From JBEKYD01 sp049511335 (GTDB taxonomy: Bacteria > Acidobacteriota > Terriglobia > Bryobacterales > Bryobacteraceae): a DNA stretch of 24,080 bases. The translations under genes were made by a program, and so were the position numbers. This document shows, one piece after another, positions 14,671-22,182 of this stretch (positions are counted from its first letter, which is position 1; every line of letters begins with the position of its first letter). Below the pieces are notes generated by a model, which was not told the DNA's origin, did no database searches, and worked only from the letters and a program-made list of their open reading frames with translations. The DNA is taken from positions 1 through 24,080 of the forward strand of contig JBEKYD010000097.1 in the NCBI GenBank assembly GCA_049511335.1, given 5' to 3'.

Positions 14671-14749
14671 CCGCTGGCAGCTTGGACTGACTGCCCTAAG
14701 TCGGCTGATCTCGTATCTGTATACTTAATCGATAACCCAGGCAGCTCCC

Positions 14750-16525
14750 ATGACACTGTGCAAATGGCCCGCCGGAATCGCGGCATGCGCCGCCTTGGCC
14801 GGCGCATTTCTGGCGGGTGGCGCCGATACGCCACCGGACGCTGAGACTTGGCGCTTCGATCGCCTCGACCAAATCGGCGGACGCCCCACCAAGATCGTTG
14901 GCCACCCACTCGTTGTCGATACTCCCATCGGCAAAGCCGTGCTGTTCAACGGCGTCGATGATGCCTTGCAGGTGGACGTTCATCCGTTGACGGGCGCGGA
15001 GACATTCACCTGGGAGGTGATCTTCCGGCCCGATCCCGGAGGAGGCCCCCAGCAGCGCTTCTTCCACCTTCAGGAGCGCGATCCAAAGACCAGCCTGGAC
15101 ACCGGGAACCGCATGCTCTTCGAACTCCGCGTCATCGATGGCCGCTGGTGCTTGGATGGAGTGGATTTCGCCGGAACCGAGCACAAGGTATTGATCGACC
15201 GCGAAAAGCTGCACTCGTTCGGTGTCTGGCACCATGCCGCACTTGTCTACGATGGTCATGAACTGCGGAGCTATGTGGATGGAGTTCTCCAGGGGTTTGC
15301 CGCCGCGCACCTGGCGCCGCAAGGCCCCGGCCATAGCTCGATTGGCGCGCGCAGCGATCTGCGGAGTTACTTCAAAGGCGCGGCCTTTCTGGCTCGTATG
15401 ACCCGGCGCGCCCTCCCTCCCTCCGAGTTTCTGTCCGTTCCCGGCTTTCGCGAACATACCATCGCTACCGGTCTCGATGGCGGCTACCAGGTTGTCGCGG
15501 CGGACCTGAACCGCGATGGCAGGCCCGATCTCATCGCTCTTACTACCCGCTCGCATGAGCTCGTCTGGTTCGAAAACCCAACCTGGGAGCGGCATGTCCT
15601 CGCCAGCGGCTTCTCCCACATGATCAACTGCGTGACTGTCGGTGCGGACTCCGACGGCATACCTGATATCGTGCTGGCCAGTGAGTTCGACAATCTTGCC
15701 AAGAACAGCATCGGCCTGGTTTCCGTATTGCACCACGATGGCGATCCGCGCCGCCCATGGAAAGCCACCGAAATCGACAGGCTCCCCACTTCCCATCGCC
15801 TCCGGCTGGCTTATATCGATAATAGCGGCAAACCGGTCGTGATCAATGCCGCTTTGACTGGCGCCCGTGCGGAGTCCCCCGATTTCCGCGGACCGGCGCC
15901 GCTCGTCTATTACCGCCCCGGCGTCTGGAAACGGGAGTCCATTCAACCGGAGAATAACGGGTTAGTGCATGGTATCTACGTTATCGATTGGGACCGCGAC
16001 GGCAGCGACGAAATACTGACTGCTGGTTTCGAGGGAATTCATCTTTTCAAGTTCGGGACCAGCGGCGAATGGACCAGCACCGCGATTGCCGCCGGTTCAC
16101 CGGACCCATGGCCGAAATCCGGCTCCAGCGATGTCGCCGTGGGACGCCTCGGTACGGAGCGCTTTCTGGCCGCCATTGAACCATGGCATGGCAACCAGTT
16201 GGCCATTTATCGTCTGCGCGGAGCCGTTTGGCAGCGCCAGGTAATCGACGCTTCGCTGGTTGACGGACATACCCTCCAGACGGCCGATTTCGATGGCGAT
16301 GGGAACGACGAGGTGATTGCCGGTTATCGTGGCCAAGGCTCCAGCGTGTATCTCTACCATTACAATCCGAATGACGGCACTTGGTCGCGGCAAATCCTCG
16401 ATCGCGGCGGCATGGGCGCCGGCGCTTGTACCGTTGCCGACCTCAATGGCGATGGGTGGCCGGATATCGCCTGTATCGGCTTTTCCACCGCCAATCTGAA
16501 GTGGTATGAAAATCTCGGCCGGTAA
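14750..16525 (+). CDS. Secreted LamG-domain plus FG-GAP/VCBS-repeat protein
   Basis: A 591-residue exported protein. A Sec signal occupies residues about 1-24 (AACAALAGAFLAGG). Residues about 40-220 form a concanavalin-like LamG domain: VLFNGVDDALQVDVHPLTG, ETFTWEVIFRPD, WHHAALVYDGHELRSYVDGV. From about residue 235 a beta-propeller built from FG-GAP/VCBS repeats follows, with calcium-loop motifs DLNRDGRPD (252-260), DSDGIPD, DWDRDGSDE, DFDGDGNDE and DLNGDGWPD, ending in LKWYENLGR. The LamG part is likely to bind carbohydrate and the propeller to be structural or adhesive. It follows DUF6807 by 79 bases on the same strand, and the pair probably act together at the cell surface. Length and domain order are common in Acidobacteria and Planctomycetes. 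Confidence 0.87.
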   Translation: MTLCKWPAGIAACAALAGAFLAGGADTPPDAETWRFDRLDQIGGRPTKIVGHPLVVDTPIGKAVLFNGVDDALQVDVHPLTGAETFTWEVIFRPDPGGGPQQRFFHLQERDPKTSLDTGNRMLFELRVIDGRWCLDGVDFAGTEHKVLIDREKLHSFGVWHHAALVYDGHELRSYVDGVLQGFAAAHLAPQGPGHSSIGARSDLRSYFKGAAFLARMTRRALPPSEFLSVPGFREHTIATGLDGGYQVVAADLNRDGRPDLIALTTRSHELVWFENPTWERHVLASGFSHMINCVTVGADSDGIPDIVLASEFDNLAKNSIGLVSVLHHDGDPRRPWKATEIDRLPTSHRLRLAYIDNSGKPVVINAALTGARAESPDFRGPAPLVYYRPGVWKRESIQPENNGLVHGIYVIDWDRDGSDEILTAGFEGIHLFKFGTSGEWTSTAIAAGSPDPWPKSGSSDVAVGRLGTERFLAAIEPWHGNQLAIYRLRGAVWQRQVIDASLVDGHTLQTADFDGDGNDEVIAGYRGQGSSVYLYHYNPNDGTWSRQILDRGGMGAGACTVADLNGDGWPDIACIGFSTANLKWYENLGR

Positions 16526-16634
16526 GTCGACGTTGCGGCTTACTAAACCACTTCATAAGTTCACCAACGTATTCGCGTGCAACCGCTCACCGGATACGTG
16601 GCCGTACTTTGCGAAATTGAGCACCTGGTTGAAC

Positions 16635-17102
16635 TCAGGCCGAGTGGTCTTCGAGGGAGATTACATAGTACTGCGCCGGCGTTGTACCTACGTTCTTCCA
16701 GCCATTGAGATCGTTGAAAGCGGAGAAAATCACGGCACCCGGCCCTAAGGTCGTGACTTGCCCGTTTAGTGTCACTTCGAGTGTGCCCTTTCGAATCACA
16801 ATGACTTCTTCGTGGGGCTGGCGGGCGGGAGGATGCGGTGCTTGACCCGGCGCGAGTTCCGAGATGTGCATGACGATGTGCTGACCCCGCGTGGTCACAC
16901 CGTTGAACACCGGGCGGTTTCTTGAAGCTCCATTGGCGCTGCTGCGCACCGGCAGGTCATCCAACCGATAGGTTTTGGATGCCAGTACTGGAATCGCGCC
17001 GTCGCCCTTCTTACCGCTCTTGGTGTCTTTCTCCTGCGCCGCGGCAACTGCTCCCGGCAAGACGGGGAGTAAGCAAGCTAAGTCCCTTCGCGAAAAAGTC
17101 AT
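16635..17102 (-). CDS. Cupin-domain protein with Tat-like signal
   Basis: A 155-residue single-cupin protein. The N-terminus TFSRRDLACLLPVLPGAVAA is a twin-arginine-like signal, followed by a charged linker. The barrel begins near residue 70 (NGVTTRGQHIVMHISELAPG). Motif 1 is partly present: H90, H97, E98/E99 and G106 in APHPPARQPHEEV and KGTLEV. Motif 2, TLGPGAVIFSAFNDLNGWKN, lacks its usual histidine, so metal binding may be incomplete. It starts 17 bases downstream of the sugar-epimerase-like gene on the same strand and is almost surely in its operon. Secreted cupins beside such TIM barrels are frequent in glycan-degrading bacteria; a sugar-binding or isomerase role is inference. Confidence 0.82.
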   Translation of the reverse strand: MTFSRRDLACLLPVLPGAVAAAQEKDTKSGKKGDGAIPVLASKTYRLDDLPVRSSANGASRNRPVFNGVTTRGQHIVMHISELAPGQAPHPPARQPHEEVIVIRKGTLEVTLNGQVTTLGPGAVIFSAFNDLNGWKNVGTTPAQYYVISLEDHSA

Positions 17103-17119
17103 AAGTATCTCCCTGGCTG

Positions 17120-17971
17120 TTAGGCCAACATTTCCCTAAAGAATCGCATGCTGGCATCGGCATCCGCCTCAAAGGTTCCATTCCCCTCAATGGAGAGACC
17201 TCGGTGGAAGCGAATTTTCTTCACGACGTCGAAGAAAGGTTCATATCCCGGGCTTTCAGACGCACTCCGCGGCCATCTCCGTCCGGCCGGGTTAGCGAAA
17301 TGAAGATGAACGATTTCCTGGCGCGCCTCCCAAATGATTTGTGGATCTTCGTTCTCAAGGAACATATGATAAAAGTCCACGATCATCTTCACATGCGGAT
17401 GGTTTAACTCATGCACCAACCGAAGCGAGTCGGCGGACTTGTTGATGATGTTGCTGTCGGGCCGCTTGAGCGCCTCAATCCCGATCACCATCTCGTGGCG
17501 CGCCGCCAGGTCGCCGGCCATGCGCAGAAAACTCCGGATCTGATCCCAGGCGCGGTCGCGTGAGAAGCCTTCCGGGACGTTGCGCGATCCGCCGCTGCCG
17601 TAGACCATGATCTCTCCGCCCAGTTGTTGGCAGCGGCCCAGTGTCCGGTCCACATAGGCCTCTACCTCGCGTTCGTTCACATCCGGGCCCACCACGCGCG
17701 TTTTGCGGAACAGAATGCGGAAACTCTTCGAGCGAATCGGCGATGCGAGCACCTGCGCCCGAAACTCCGCGAACCGGCTCTCATCCATCGCGGCAATTTC
17801 AGAGGCGTCAGGCTCGAAGTAGTCAAAGCCATAGCGAACGGCGTCCGAGAAATGCGCCGCATCCGCGCAAACGCCAATCTCCACAGCCCCAGCGCGGCCC
17901 GACAGCGATGTGCGAAGGGCTGCCCCCAGCAAGCCCATACCGCCGAGAAATGTGCGACGCGGCAATGGCAT
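17120..17971 (-). CDS. Sugar phosphate isomerase/epimerase-like TIM barrel with Tat signal
   Basis: A 283-residue AP-endonuclease-2/xylose-isomerase-like TIM barrel. PRRTFLGGMGLLGAALRTSL at the N-terminus is a twin-arginine signal, and the barrel starts almost at once with VEIGVCADAAH. The usual metal ligands are all present: Glu166 (MVIGIEALKR), Asp199 with His202 (VKMIVDFYHM), His224 (VHLHFAN) and Glu262 (LSIEGNG), so it should be an active metal-dependent isomerase or epimerase. It is upstream gene of a two-gene unit with the cupin (17-base gap). The 163 bases separating it from the phosphatase gene above make a separate promoter possible. Its placement among exported glycan enzymes suggests conversion of sugars outside the cytoplasm. 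The substrate cannot be assigned. Confidence 0.88.
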   Translation of the reverse strand: MPLPRRTFLGGMGLLGAALRTSLSGRAGAVEIGVCADAAHFSDAVRYGFDYFEPDASEIAAMDESRFAEFRAQVLASPIRSKSFRILFRKTRVVGPDVNEREVEAYVDRTLGRCQQLGGEIMVYGSGGSRNVPEGFSRDRAWDQIRSFLRMAGDLAARHEMVIGIEALKRPDSNIINKSADSLRLVHELNHPHVKMIVDFYHMFLENEDPQIIWEARQEIVHLHFANPAGRRWPRSASESPGYEPFFDVVKKIRFHRGLSIEGNGTFEADADASMRFFREMLA

Positions 17972-18134
17972 TAGGCGCCTTCGATCGATTCCGCCCAGAC
18001 GAACGCCAACTCATCGTAGCATACCCCTTTTGAAATCCGCGTCTGCGAGACAGCGCCCTGACGATGGCAAATTGCGCTCGGGCGAAGAGTATGTCCGATG
18101 GGCTGACTTGTCGTTTGGCCGCCGGAAAGCCACC

Positions 18135-19190
18135 CTATTCGCCGCAAGGGGCCGCACGCCCGATTTCGGGGCGGCTGGCGCTGTCCCAGAGTGGCGTGGT
18201 CTTTCCGTTGGAGCAAACCGCCGACGCCAAGACTTCGCCTCCGCTGCGGATAATATGCAAGGCCGCGCCATGGCTATCGCCGACACCGCGGCTCATCCCC
18301 ACATCGATGAGAAACAGGCGGCCGTAGACTTGGAACATTTCGCCCGCGTTCCGTTCCGTGCCGTCGGCAAGGCTGATGTCGGCGGGTTGGTGACCCTCCA
18401 CCAGGTGCTCGGCGCCGAGAGCGGAGAGATTGGCGGCAAGAAGCTCGAATGCGGAACGGCGGGGAGTGTCGGCATCGACCCACGGCTTGGTGGCGGCGCC
18501 TTTGAGCGTCAGGCGTGCTTCCAACAGCGAATCGGCTCCGATCAATTGAGGGCTGGCGAAACCGTCGCGATCGACGCCCGCAATAATGGCGCTCGAGAGC
18601 TGGCCAATCGTGCGGCCACCGGTATTACCGGCATGGCAGAAAAACCACTCCCCAACCCTGGCAGCCATGGGCAGATCGCACAGAAATCGGCCGATCTCAC
18701 CCCCGCATGCTGCGGTATCCGCCGGATTCACTCCGGCCGCGCGCAGCTCCTTGCTGAACTCCGCGGACTTGACGGCGCCCGGCTGGGCCAGGAACTCAGC
18801 TTCATGATTACCCATGAGGGCGATGACGCGGCCGCCGGCGGCAGCGGCGGCCGGCCCAAGAGTGCGCACCAGGCGCAGCACATCGAGCGAGCTGGGTCCC
18901 TTGTCGATCATGTCCCCAGTGATCGCCAGGACGGCGTCACCGCCACCCCAGGTGATGGCCGCGCCTGGTTTGCCGGCGATCAGACCGGCCATCCGGAGCA
19001 ATTTCACCAGACGTTCATAGTCGCCGTGGATATCGCCGACGGCCCAAATTTGGCGTGCATCGTCGATAGTGACGACCGCGGGATGCTGTTGCCAATCGCG
19101 CGCAATCTTGCTGGCCGCACTGGCGGACGGAATCCATAAGCACGCAAAAAGCAGCGCCGCCGGAAGGCCAATCCGCGGAAGTCGGAACAT
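18135..19190 (-). CDS. Exported PPP-type metallophosphatase (Shewanella-like phosphatase group)
   Basis: A 351-residue calcineurin-like phosphoesterase with a Sec signal (residues 1-26, GLPAALLFACLWIPSASAA). The dinuclear metal site motifs are intact and in order: GDIHG (52-56), GDMIDKG (92-98; the PPP family has GDxVDRG), GNHE (127-130), His186 in FFCHAG and His267 in EGHQP. This order and the extracytoplasmic location match the Shewanella-like (SLP) branch of the PPP phosphatases, which act on phosphoprotein or phosphomonoesters. I start at ATG 19190, which gives a proper signal peptide; the frame is open upstream to 19445, but that would overlap the divergent regulator at 19326. It runs divergently from that regulator. 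Confidence 0.88.
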   Translation of the reverse strand: MFRLPRIGLPAALLFACLWIPSASAASKIARDWQQHPAVVTIDDARQIWAVGDIHGDYERLVKLLRMAGLIAGKPGAAITWGGGDAVLAITGDMIDKGPSSLDVLRLVRTLGPAAAAAGGRVIALMGNHEAEFLAQPGAVKSAEFSKELRAAGVNPADTAACGGEIGRFLCDLPMAARVGEWFFCHAGNTGGRTIGQLSSAIIAGVDRDGFASPQLIGADSLLEARLTLKGAATKPWVDADTPRRSAFELLAANLSALGAEHLVEGHQPADISLADGTERNAGEMFQVYGRLFLIDVGMSRGVGDSHGAALHIIRSGGEVLASAVCSNGKTTPLWDSASRPEIGRAAPCGE

Positions 19191-19261
19191 GGCCCTACTG
19201 TAGCGAATGGGAATCGGGGGCGGCAAGATCATGGGCGTTGTCGCGGCCCGCGAGCTTCCGC

Positions 19262-19277
19262 TACACCGCTGGGGGTA
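19262..19277. promoter_or_regulatory. Candidate operator of the CsoR/RcnR-family regulator
   Basis: TACACCGCTGGGGGTA lies 48 bases before the regulator's start codon. A run of G flanked by TAC and GTA-like ends is the known style of CsoR/RcnR-family sites, which bind an A-form-like G tract. The left half is imperfect, and a second G5 tract occurs at about 19215. Position between two divergent genes fits autoregulation. Confidence 0.35.
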
Positions 19278-19325
19278 AACTTGTAAAGTCTTAGGCAATC
19301 GTTTTCTTGCCGCGAAATTTTCTCT

Positions 19326-19604
19326 ATGGCACATACCGCTGAGGAAAAGAAGAGGCTGTTGAATCGCGTCCGGCGTATCATGGGCCAGGTGGCCGCGATC
19401 GAAAGAGGGCTTGACGAAGAAGCCGAATGCTCGGATATCCTGCATAACATTTCGGCCTGCCGCGGCGCCATGGACGCGTTAATGGCGGAAGTGATCGAAG
19501 GTCACATTCGATTCCACGTTTTGTCCCCGGACGGCAGCGCCACCTCGGAGCAAACCCGCGCGGCCAACGATCTGGTCAGCGCCTTGCGCGCCTATCTCAA
19601 GTAA
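19326..19604 (+). CDS. Metal-sensing repressor of the CsoR/RcnR family (RcnR/DmeR-like)
   Basis: A 92-residue all-helical DUF156 repressor: EEKKRLLNRVRRIMGQVAAI, ERGLDEEAECSDIL, ISACRGAMDALMAEVIEGHI and a C-terminal SALRAYLK. Family members form tetramers that leave DNA when they bind metal or aldehyde. The sensor positions are His3, Cys35, His60 and His64, the nickel/cobalt ligand set of RcnR and DmeR. FrmR formaldehyde sensors instead have Pro2 and lack His64, and copper-sensing CsoR has two cysteines; here position 2 is Ala and there is one cysteine at the site. So nickel or cobalt sensing is the best guess. No efflux gene of the rcnA or dmeF type is in the window. rpiA follows after 16 bases. 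No good ribosome-binding site precedes the ATG. Confidence 0.9.
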   Translation: MAHTAEEKKRLLNRVRRIMGQVAAIERGLDEEAECSDILHNISACRGAMDALMAEVIEGHIRFHVLSPDGSATSEQTRAANDLVSALRAYLK

Positions 19605-19620
19605 TCGGAAGACACCCGGA

Positions 19621-20316
19621 ATGAGCCAGAATCAGGACCAACTGAAAGCCGCGGCGGCCGAATCGGCGGCCGCGCGGGTGATGGACGGAATGGTGGTAGG
19701 GCTCGGATCGGGTTCCACCGCCGCGCTCGCCGTGAATGCGATCGGAAGGCGCGTCCGCCAGGGGCTGCGCATCACCGGCATTCCCACCTCGGAAGCTACC
19801 GCCGCGCGGGCGAAAGCCTTGGGAATTCCGCTCACCACCTTGGCGGAGGTGTCCGGCATCGACATCACCATCGATGGCGCCGACGAAGTGGAACAGGACA
19901 GTCTCAACCTGATCAAAGGGCTGGGCGGCGCGCTGCTGCGGGAAAAACTGGTGGCAACGGCAACCAAGGCCATGGTGATCGTGATCGATTCCAGCAAGCT
20001 GGTAACGCACCTGGGCGACCACGATCCTATTCCCGTGGAAGTGGTGCCGTTCGGCTGGGAGACCACCGCCGGCCGTCTGTCGCGCCTCGGTGCCACGCCG
20101 GTGTTGCGCCGCAATGTCAACGGCGAAATCTTCGTAACCGATGGCGGCCACTACATTCTGGACTGCCGCTTTCAGTCGATCCCGTCCGCCGCCGCTTTGG
20201 CCAGCGAGCTGGATCATGTCGTGGGCGTGGTGGAACACGGCCTTTTCATCGGCATGACCTCGGAAGTACACGCGGCCAGCGCGGATGGAGTCCGCGTGTT
20301 GAAAGCGCGGCTCTAG
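19621..20316 (+). CDS. rpiA: Ribose-5-phosphate isomerase A
   Basis: This enzyme interconverts ribose 5-phosphate and ribulose 5-phosphate in the pentose phosphate pathway, in the cytoplasm. The protein is 231 residues, the normal RpiA length. Marker motifs are VVGLGSGST (25-33, phosphate loop), GIPTSEAT, DITIDGADEV (Asp85 and Asp88), and IKGLGGALLREK (98-109), which holds Lys99 and the catalytic base Glu108. The terminal HVVGVVEHGLFIGM is also typical. It starts 16 bases after the metal-sensing regulator with a GGAAG upstream, so the two genes probably share a transcript; a link between metal sensing and this housekeeping step is not obvious and may be incidental. Confidence 0.96.
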   Translation: MSQNQDQLKAAAAESAAARVMDGMVVGLGSGSTAALAVNAIGRRVRQGLRITGIPTSEATAARAKALGIPLTTLAEVSGIDITIDGADEVEQDSLNLIKGLGGALLREKLVATATKAMVIVIDSSKLVTHLGDHDPIPVEVVPFGWETTAGRLSRLGATPVLRRNVNGEIFVTDGGHYILDCRFQSIPSAAALASELDHVVGVVEHGLFIGMTSEVHAASADGVRVLKARL

Positions 20317-20336
20317 GGTTGCGGCCCCTGTCGAGT

Positions 20337-20349
20337 AGGCCTTTGGCCT
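20337..20349. other. Hairpin after rpiA
   Basis: AGGCC/GGCCT with a TTT loop begins about 20 bases after the rpiA stop; the stem extends by a wobble and a G-C pair. There is no T-run after it. It is a possible transcript end or mRNA stabiliser. Confidence 0.3.
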
Positions 20350-20372
20350 GCGGTCACCTTTGGCGCCGGCTC

Positions 20373-20745
20373 TTACCCAGGCTTGAGCCAAAGGGCGAAG
20401 GGCGCGGCAACTTTGCCCAGGTTGGTGAGTGTGCCCACTACGGTCCAGCGGTCGATGCTGCCCAACACCCAGCGGCACCAGTCGAGGTACCGCTTTTCGC
20501 CGGTGGCCTGGTAGAGTCGCATCATCGGATCGAGTAGCAGCGTGTGTCCAGCCCGTAGTGCGCCTCGTAGCCGGCAATGGTGATGGGCTTGGGCAGGAGC
20601 CAGAATTCGGCTGCGCCCGGCTTCACCTTGCCCAAAAAGAAATCGCCCAGGCGCATGGCCGCGCGCCGCGCCGGAGCGCTTTGCCATTGGTCGCCGGCGG
20701 TGAGCAGGGCGTGCAGCGTGAAGTAGAGCTCGTAGGGATCCATGC
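20373..20745 (-). pseudogene. Internal fragment of a GH127/DUF1680-like glycosidase
   Basis: Two minus-strand frames join into one recognisable stretch. The first is DPYELYFTLHALLTAGDQWQ then RLGDFFLGKVKPGAAEFWLL and ITIAGYEAHYGLD. The second, after a break near 20545, is TLLLDPMMRLYQATGEKRYL then DWCRWVLGSIDRW and NLGKVA. This order is that of DUF1680/GH127-like proteins (beta-L-arabinofuranosidase-type (alpha/alpha)6 barrels). Both the start and the end of the gene are missing: resemblance ends at about 20400 and at about 20745, where the IclR fragment begins on the other strand. It is therefore a dead internal piece, a relic of a glycan-use gene. Confidence 0.6.
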
Positions 20746-20756
20746 CGCGCATGGGA

Positions 20757-21121
20757 TGGTGCTGCCGCCGCATTGCAGCTCCATGGGGAAAGCCATCGCC
20801 GCGTTTCAAAGCCACGAGCAAATCAACCGCATCGTGGAAGGCTACGGGCTCATCCGCAGGACGCCGCGGACCATCGCCGACCGCGCCGCTCTATTTCAAG
20901 AGTTCGAGATGATTCGCAAACGCGGCTACGCCATCGATCAGGACGAATCCATCGAAGGCGGCTTCTGCATCGGCGCCCCCGTCGTGATCTCCGGCAGGCC
21001 GGTGATCTCCGCGGTAAGCTTGTCTATGCCGGTGGTTCGAATGAATCAGGACCTGGCGCCGGTCATCGCCGAAGCCGTGGTCGGGACCGCCAAGGCAATC
21101 GCAGCGGCTCTGGTGCGCTGA
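20757..21121 (+). pseudogene. C-terminal (effector) half of an IclR-family regulator
   Basis: The frame reads VLPPHCSSMGKAIAAF, then RIVEGYGLIRRTPRTIADRA, GYAIDQDESIEGGFCIGAPV and ISAVSLSMPVVRMNQD, ending at TGA 21121. This is the IclR effector-binding domain from the 'P-H-x-x-x-x-GKA' motif to the C-terminus. The helix-turn-helix half is missing: upstream the same frame runs into the antisense of the GH127-like fragment. An ATG at 20783 could still give a 112-residue protein without a DNA-binding domain. IclR regulators often sit beside catabolic genes like the PdxA/symporter pair that follows 29 bases later, so this was probably their old regulator. Confidence 0.7.
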
Positions 21122-21150
21122 GCGGCTGGGCAGCCGGCCGTAAACATCGA

Positions 21151-22179
21151 ATGCAAAAGCATACCCCCATCGCGGATTCAACCGTCCTGCCTCAAGCCGC
21201 GGAAAGCTTGCCCGTCATTGCCATCACCATGGGCGACCCAGCGGGCGTTGGCCCTGAGATCGTGGTCAAAGCGCTCGCCGATCGCGAGCTCGCTCCCCTG
21301 GCTCGGTGGCTGGTGGTGGGCGACGGCCGCGTTCTGGAAATGGCCGAACGGATTGCCGGCTTGAAACTCGAGGCCGCGGAACTCATCGACGTGAATACGC
21401 TGGGCGATCTGAAGGATTTTCGCTTCGGCCGCCTCGATGCGCGCTGCGGCCAGGCAGCCGTCGCTTACGTTCGCGCCGCCACCGAGCTTTGCCTGAACGG
21501 GAAGGCCGATGCCATGGCTACGGCGCCTTTGAATAAGGAAGCGGTCACTCTTTCCGGAATGGCGTTTTCCGGCCACACGGAGTACATTGCCCAATTGTGC
21601 GGCGCTTCCGAATCGCGCATGCTGCTCGCCAGCGAACGCCTTTCCACCGTCCACGTCACTACCCACGTCCCTCTGCGCCAGGCTTGCGATCTGACCGGCG
21701 AACGTATTGTCCGCACCATCGAACTGGGCGATGAAGCCATGAAGCTGCTAGGCTTCGCCCAGCCGCGGATCGCTGTGTGCGGGCTGAATCCGCACGCCGG
21801 CGAGCACGGCCTCTTCGGCTTCGAGGACGAGCACGTGATCCGGCCGGCCATTCAGGCCGCGCGCGCCAAAGGCATCGACTGCAGCGGCCCTCACGCTGGC
21901 GATACGGTTTTCTTGCAGGCCGCCCGCGGCGCCTACGATCTGGTGGTCGCCATGTATCATGACCAGGGTCACATTCCCATGAAGCTCATCGATTTTGAGG
22001 GCACCGTCAATATCTCCCTGGGTATTCCGATCATTCGCACCTCCGTCGATCATGGCACGGCGTTCGACATCGCCGGCGCCAACCGCGCCGATCCGCGCAG
22101 CATGAAGCAGGCCATGCGCATGGCCGCTCGCATGGCCGCCGCCAGAAGAGCCGCCCGCGGCGCCGTCATTCCCCGATAA
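21151..22179 (+). CDS. PdxA-family 4-phospho-hydroxyacid dehydrogenase
   Basis: A 342-residue member of the PdxA family, NAD-dependent metal enzymes acting on 4-phosphorylated hydroxyacids. It opens with VIAITMGDPAGVGPEIVVKA (22-41), then TAPLNKEA and SGHTEYIAQL, and the metal-site histidines His172 (VTTHVPL), His215 (GLNPHAGEHG) and His270 (AMYHDQGH), and ends with IIRTSVDHGTAFDIAG. It could be pyridoxine-pathway PdxA (4-phosphohydroxy-L-threonine dehydrogenase). Context favours the PdxA2 type that oxidises phosphorylated four-carbon sugar acids: a symporter gene follows three bases later and an IclR relic precedes it. No four-carbon acid sugar kinase (DUF1537) is present in the window, which would have settled the matter. 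ATG 21151 leaves a 20-residue leader before the domain. Confidence 0.93.
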   Translation: MQKHTPIADSTVLPQAAESLPVIAITMGDPAGVGPEIVVKALADRELAPLARWLVVGDGRVLEMAERIAGLKLEAAELIDVNTLGDLKDFRFGRLDARCGQAAVAYVRAATELCLNGKADAMATAPLNKEAVTLSGMAFSGHTEYIAQLCGASESRMLLASERLSTVHVTTHVPLRQACDLTGERIVRTIELGDEAMKLLGFAQPRIAVCGLNPHAGEHGLFGFEDEHVIRPAIQAARAKGIDCSGPHAGDTVFLQAARGAYDLVVAMYHDQGHIPMKLIDFEGTVNISLGIPIIRTSVDHGTAFDIAGANRADPRSMKQAMRMAARMAAARRAARGAVIPR

Positions 22180-22182
22180 GCC

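Noticed and set aside
14696..15946. A 416-codon minus-strand ORF over the LamG/FG-GAP gene
   Set aside because: It has no recognisable domain, while the plus strand has a signal peptide, LamG and calcium-loop repeats.
17910..19139. A 409-codon plus-strand ORF over the phosphatase gene
   Set aside because: It is a shadow of the metallophosphatase, whose metal motifs are intact on the minus strand.
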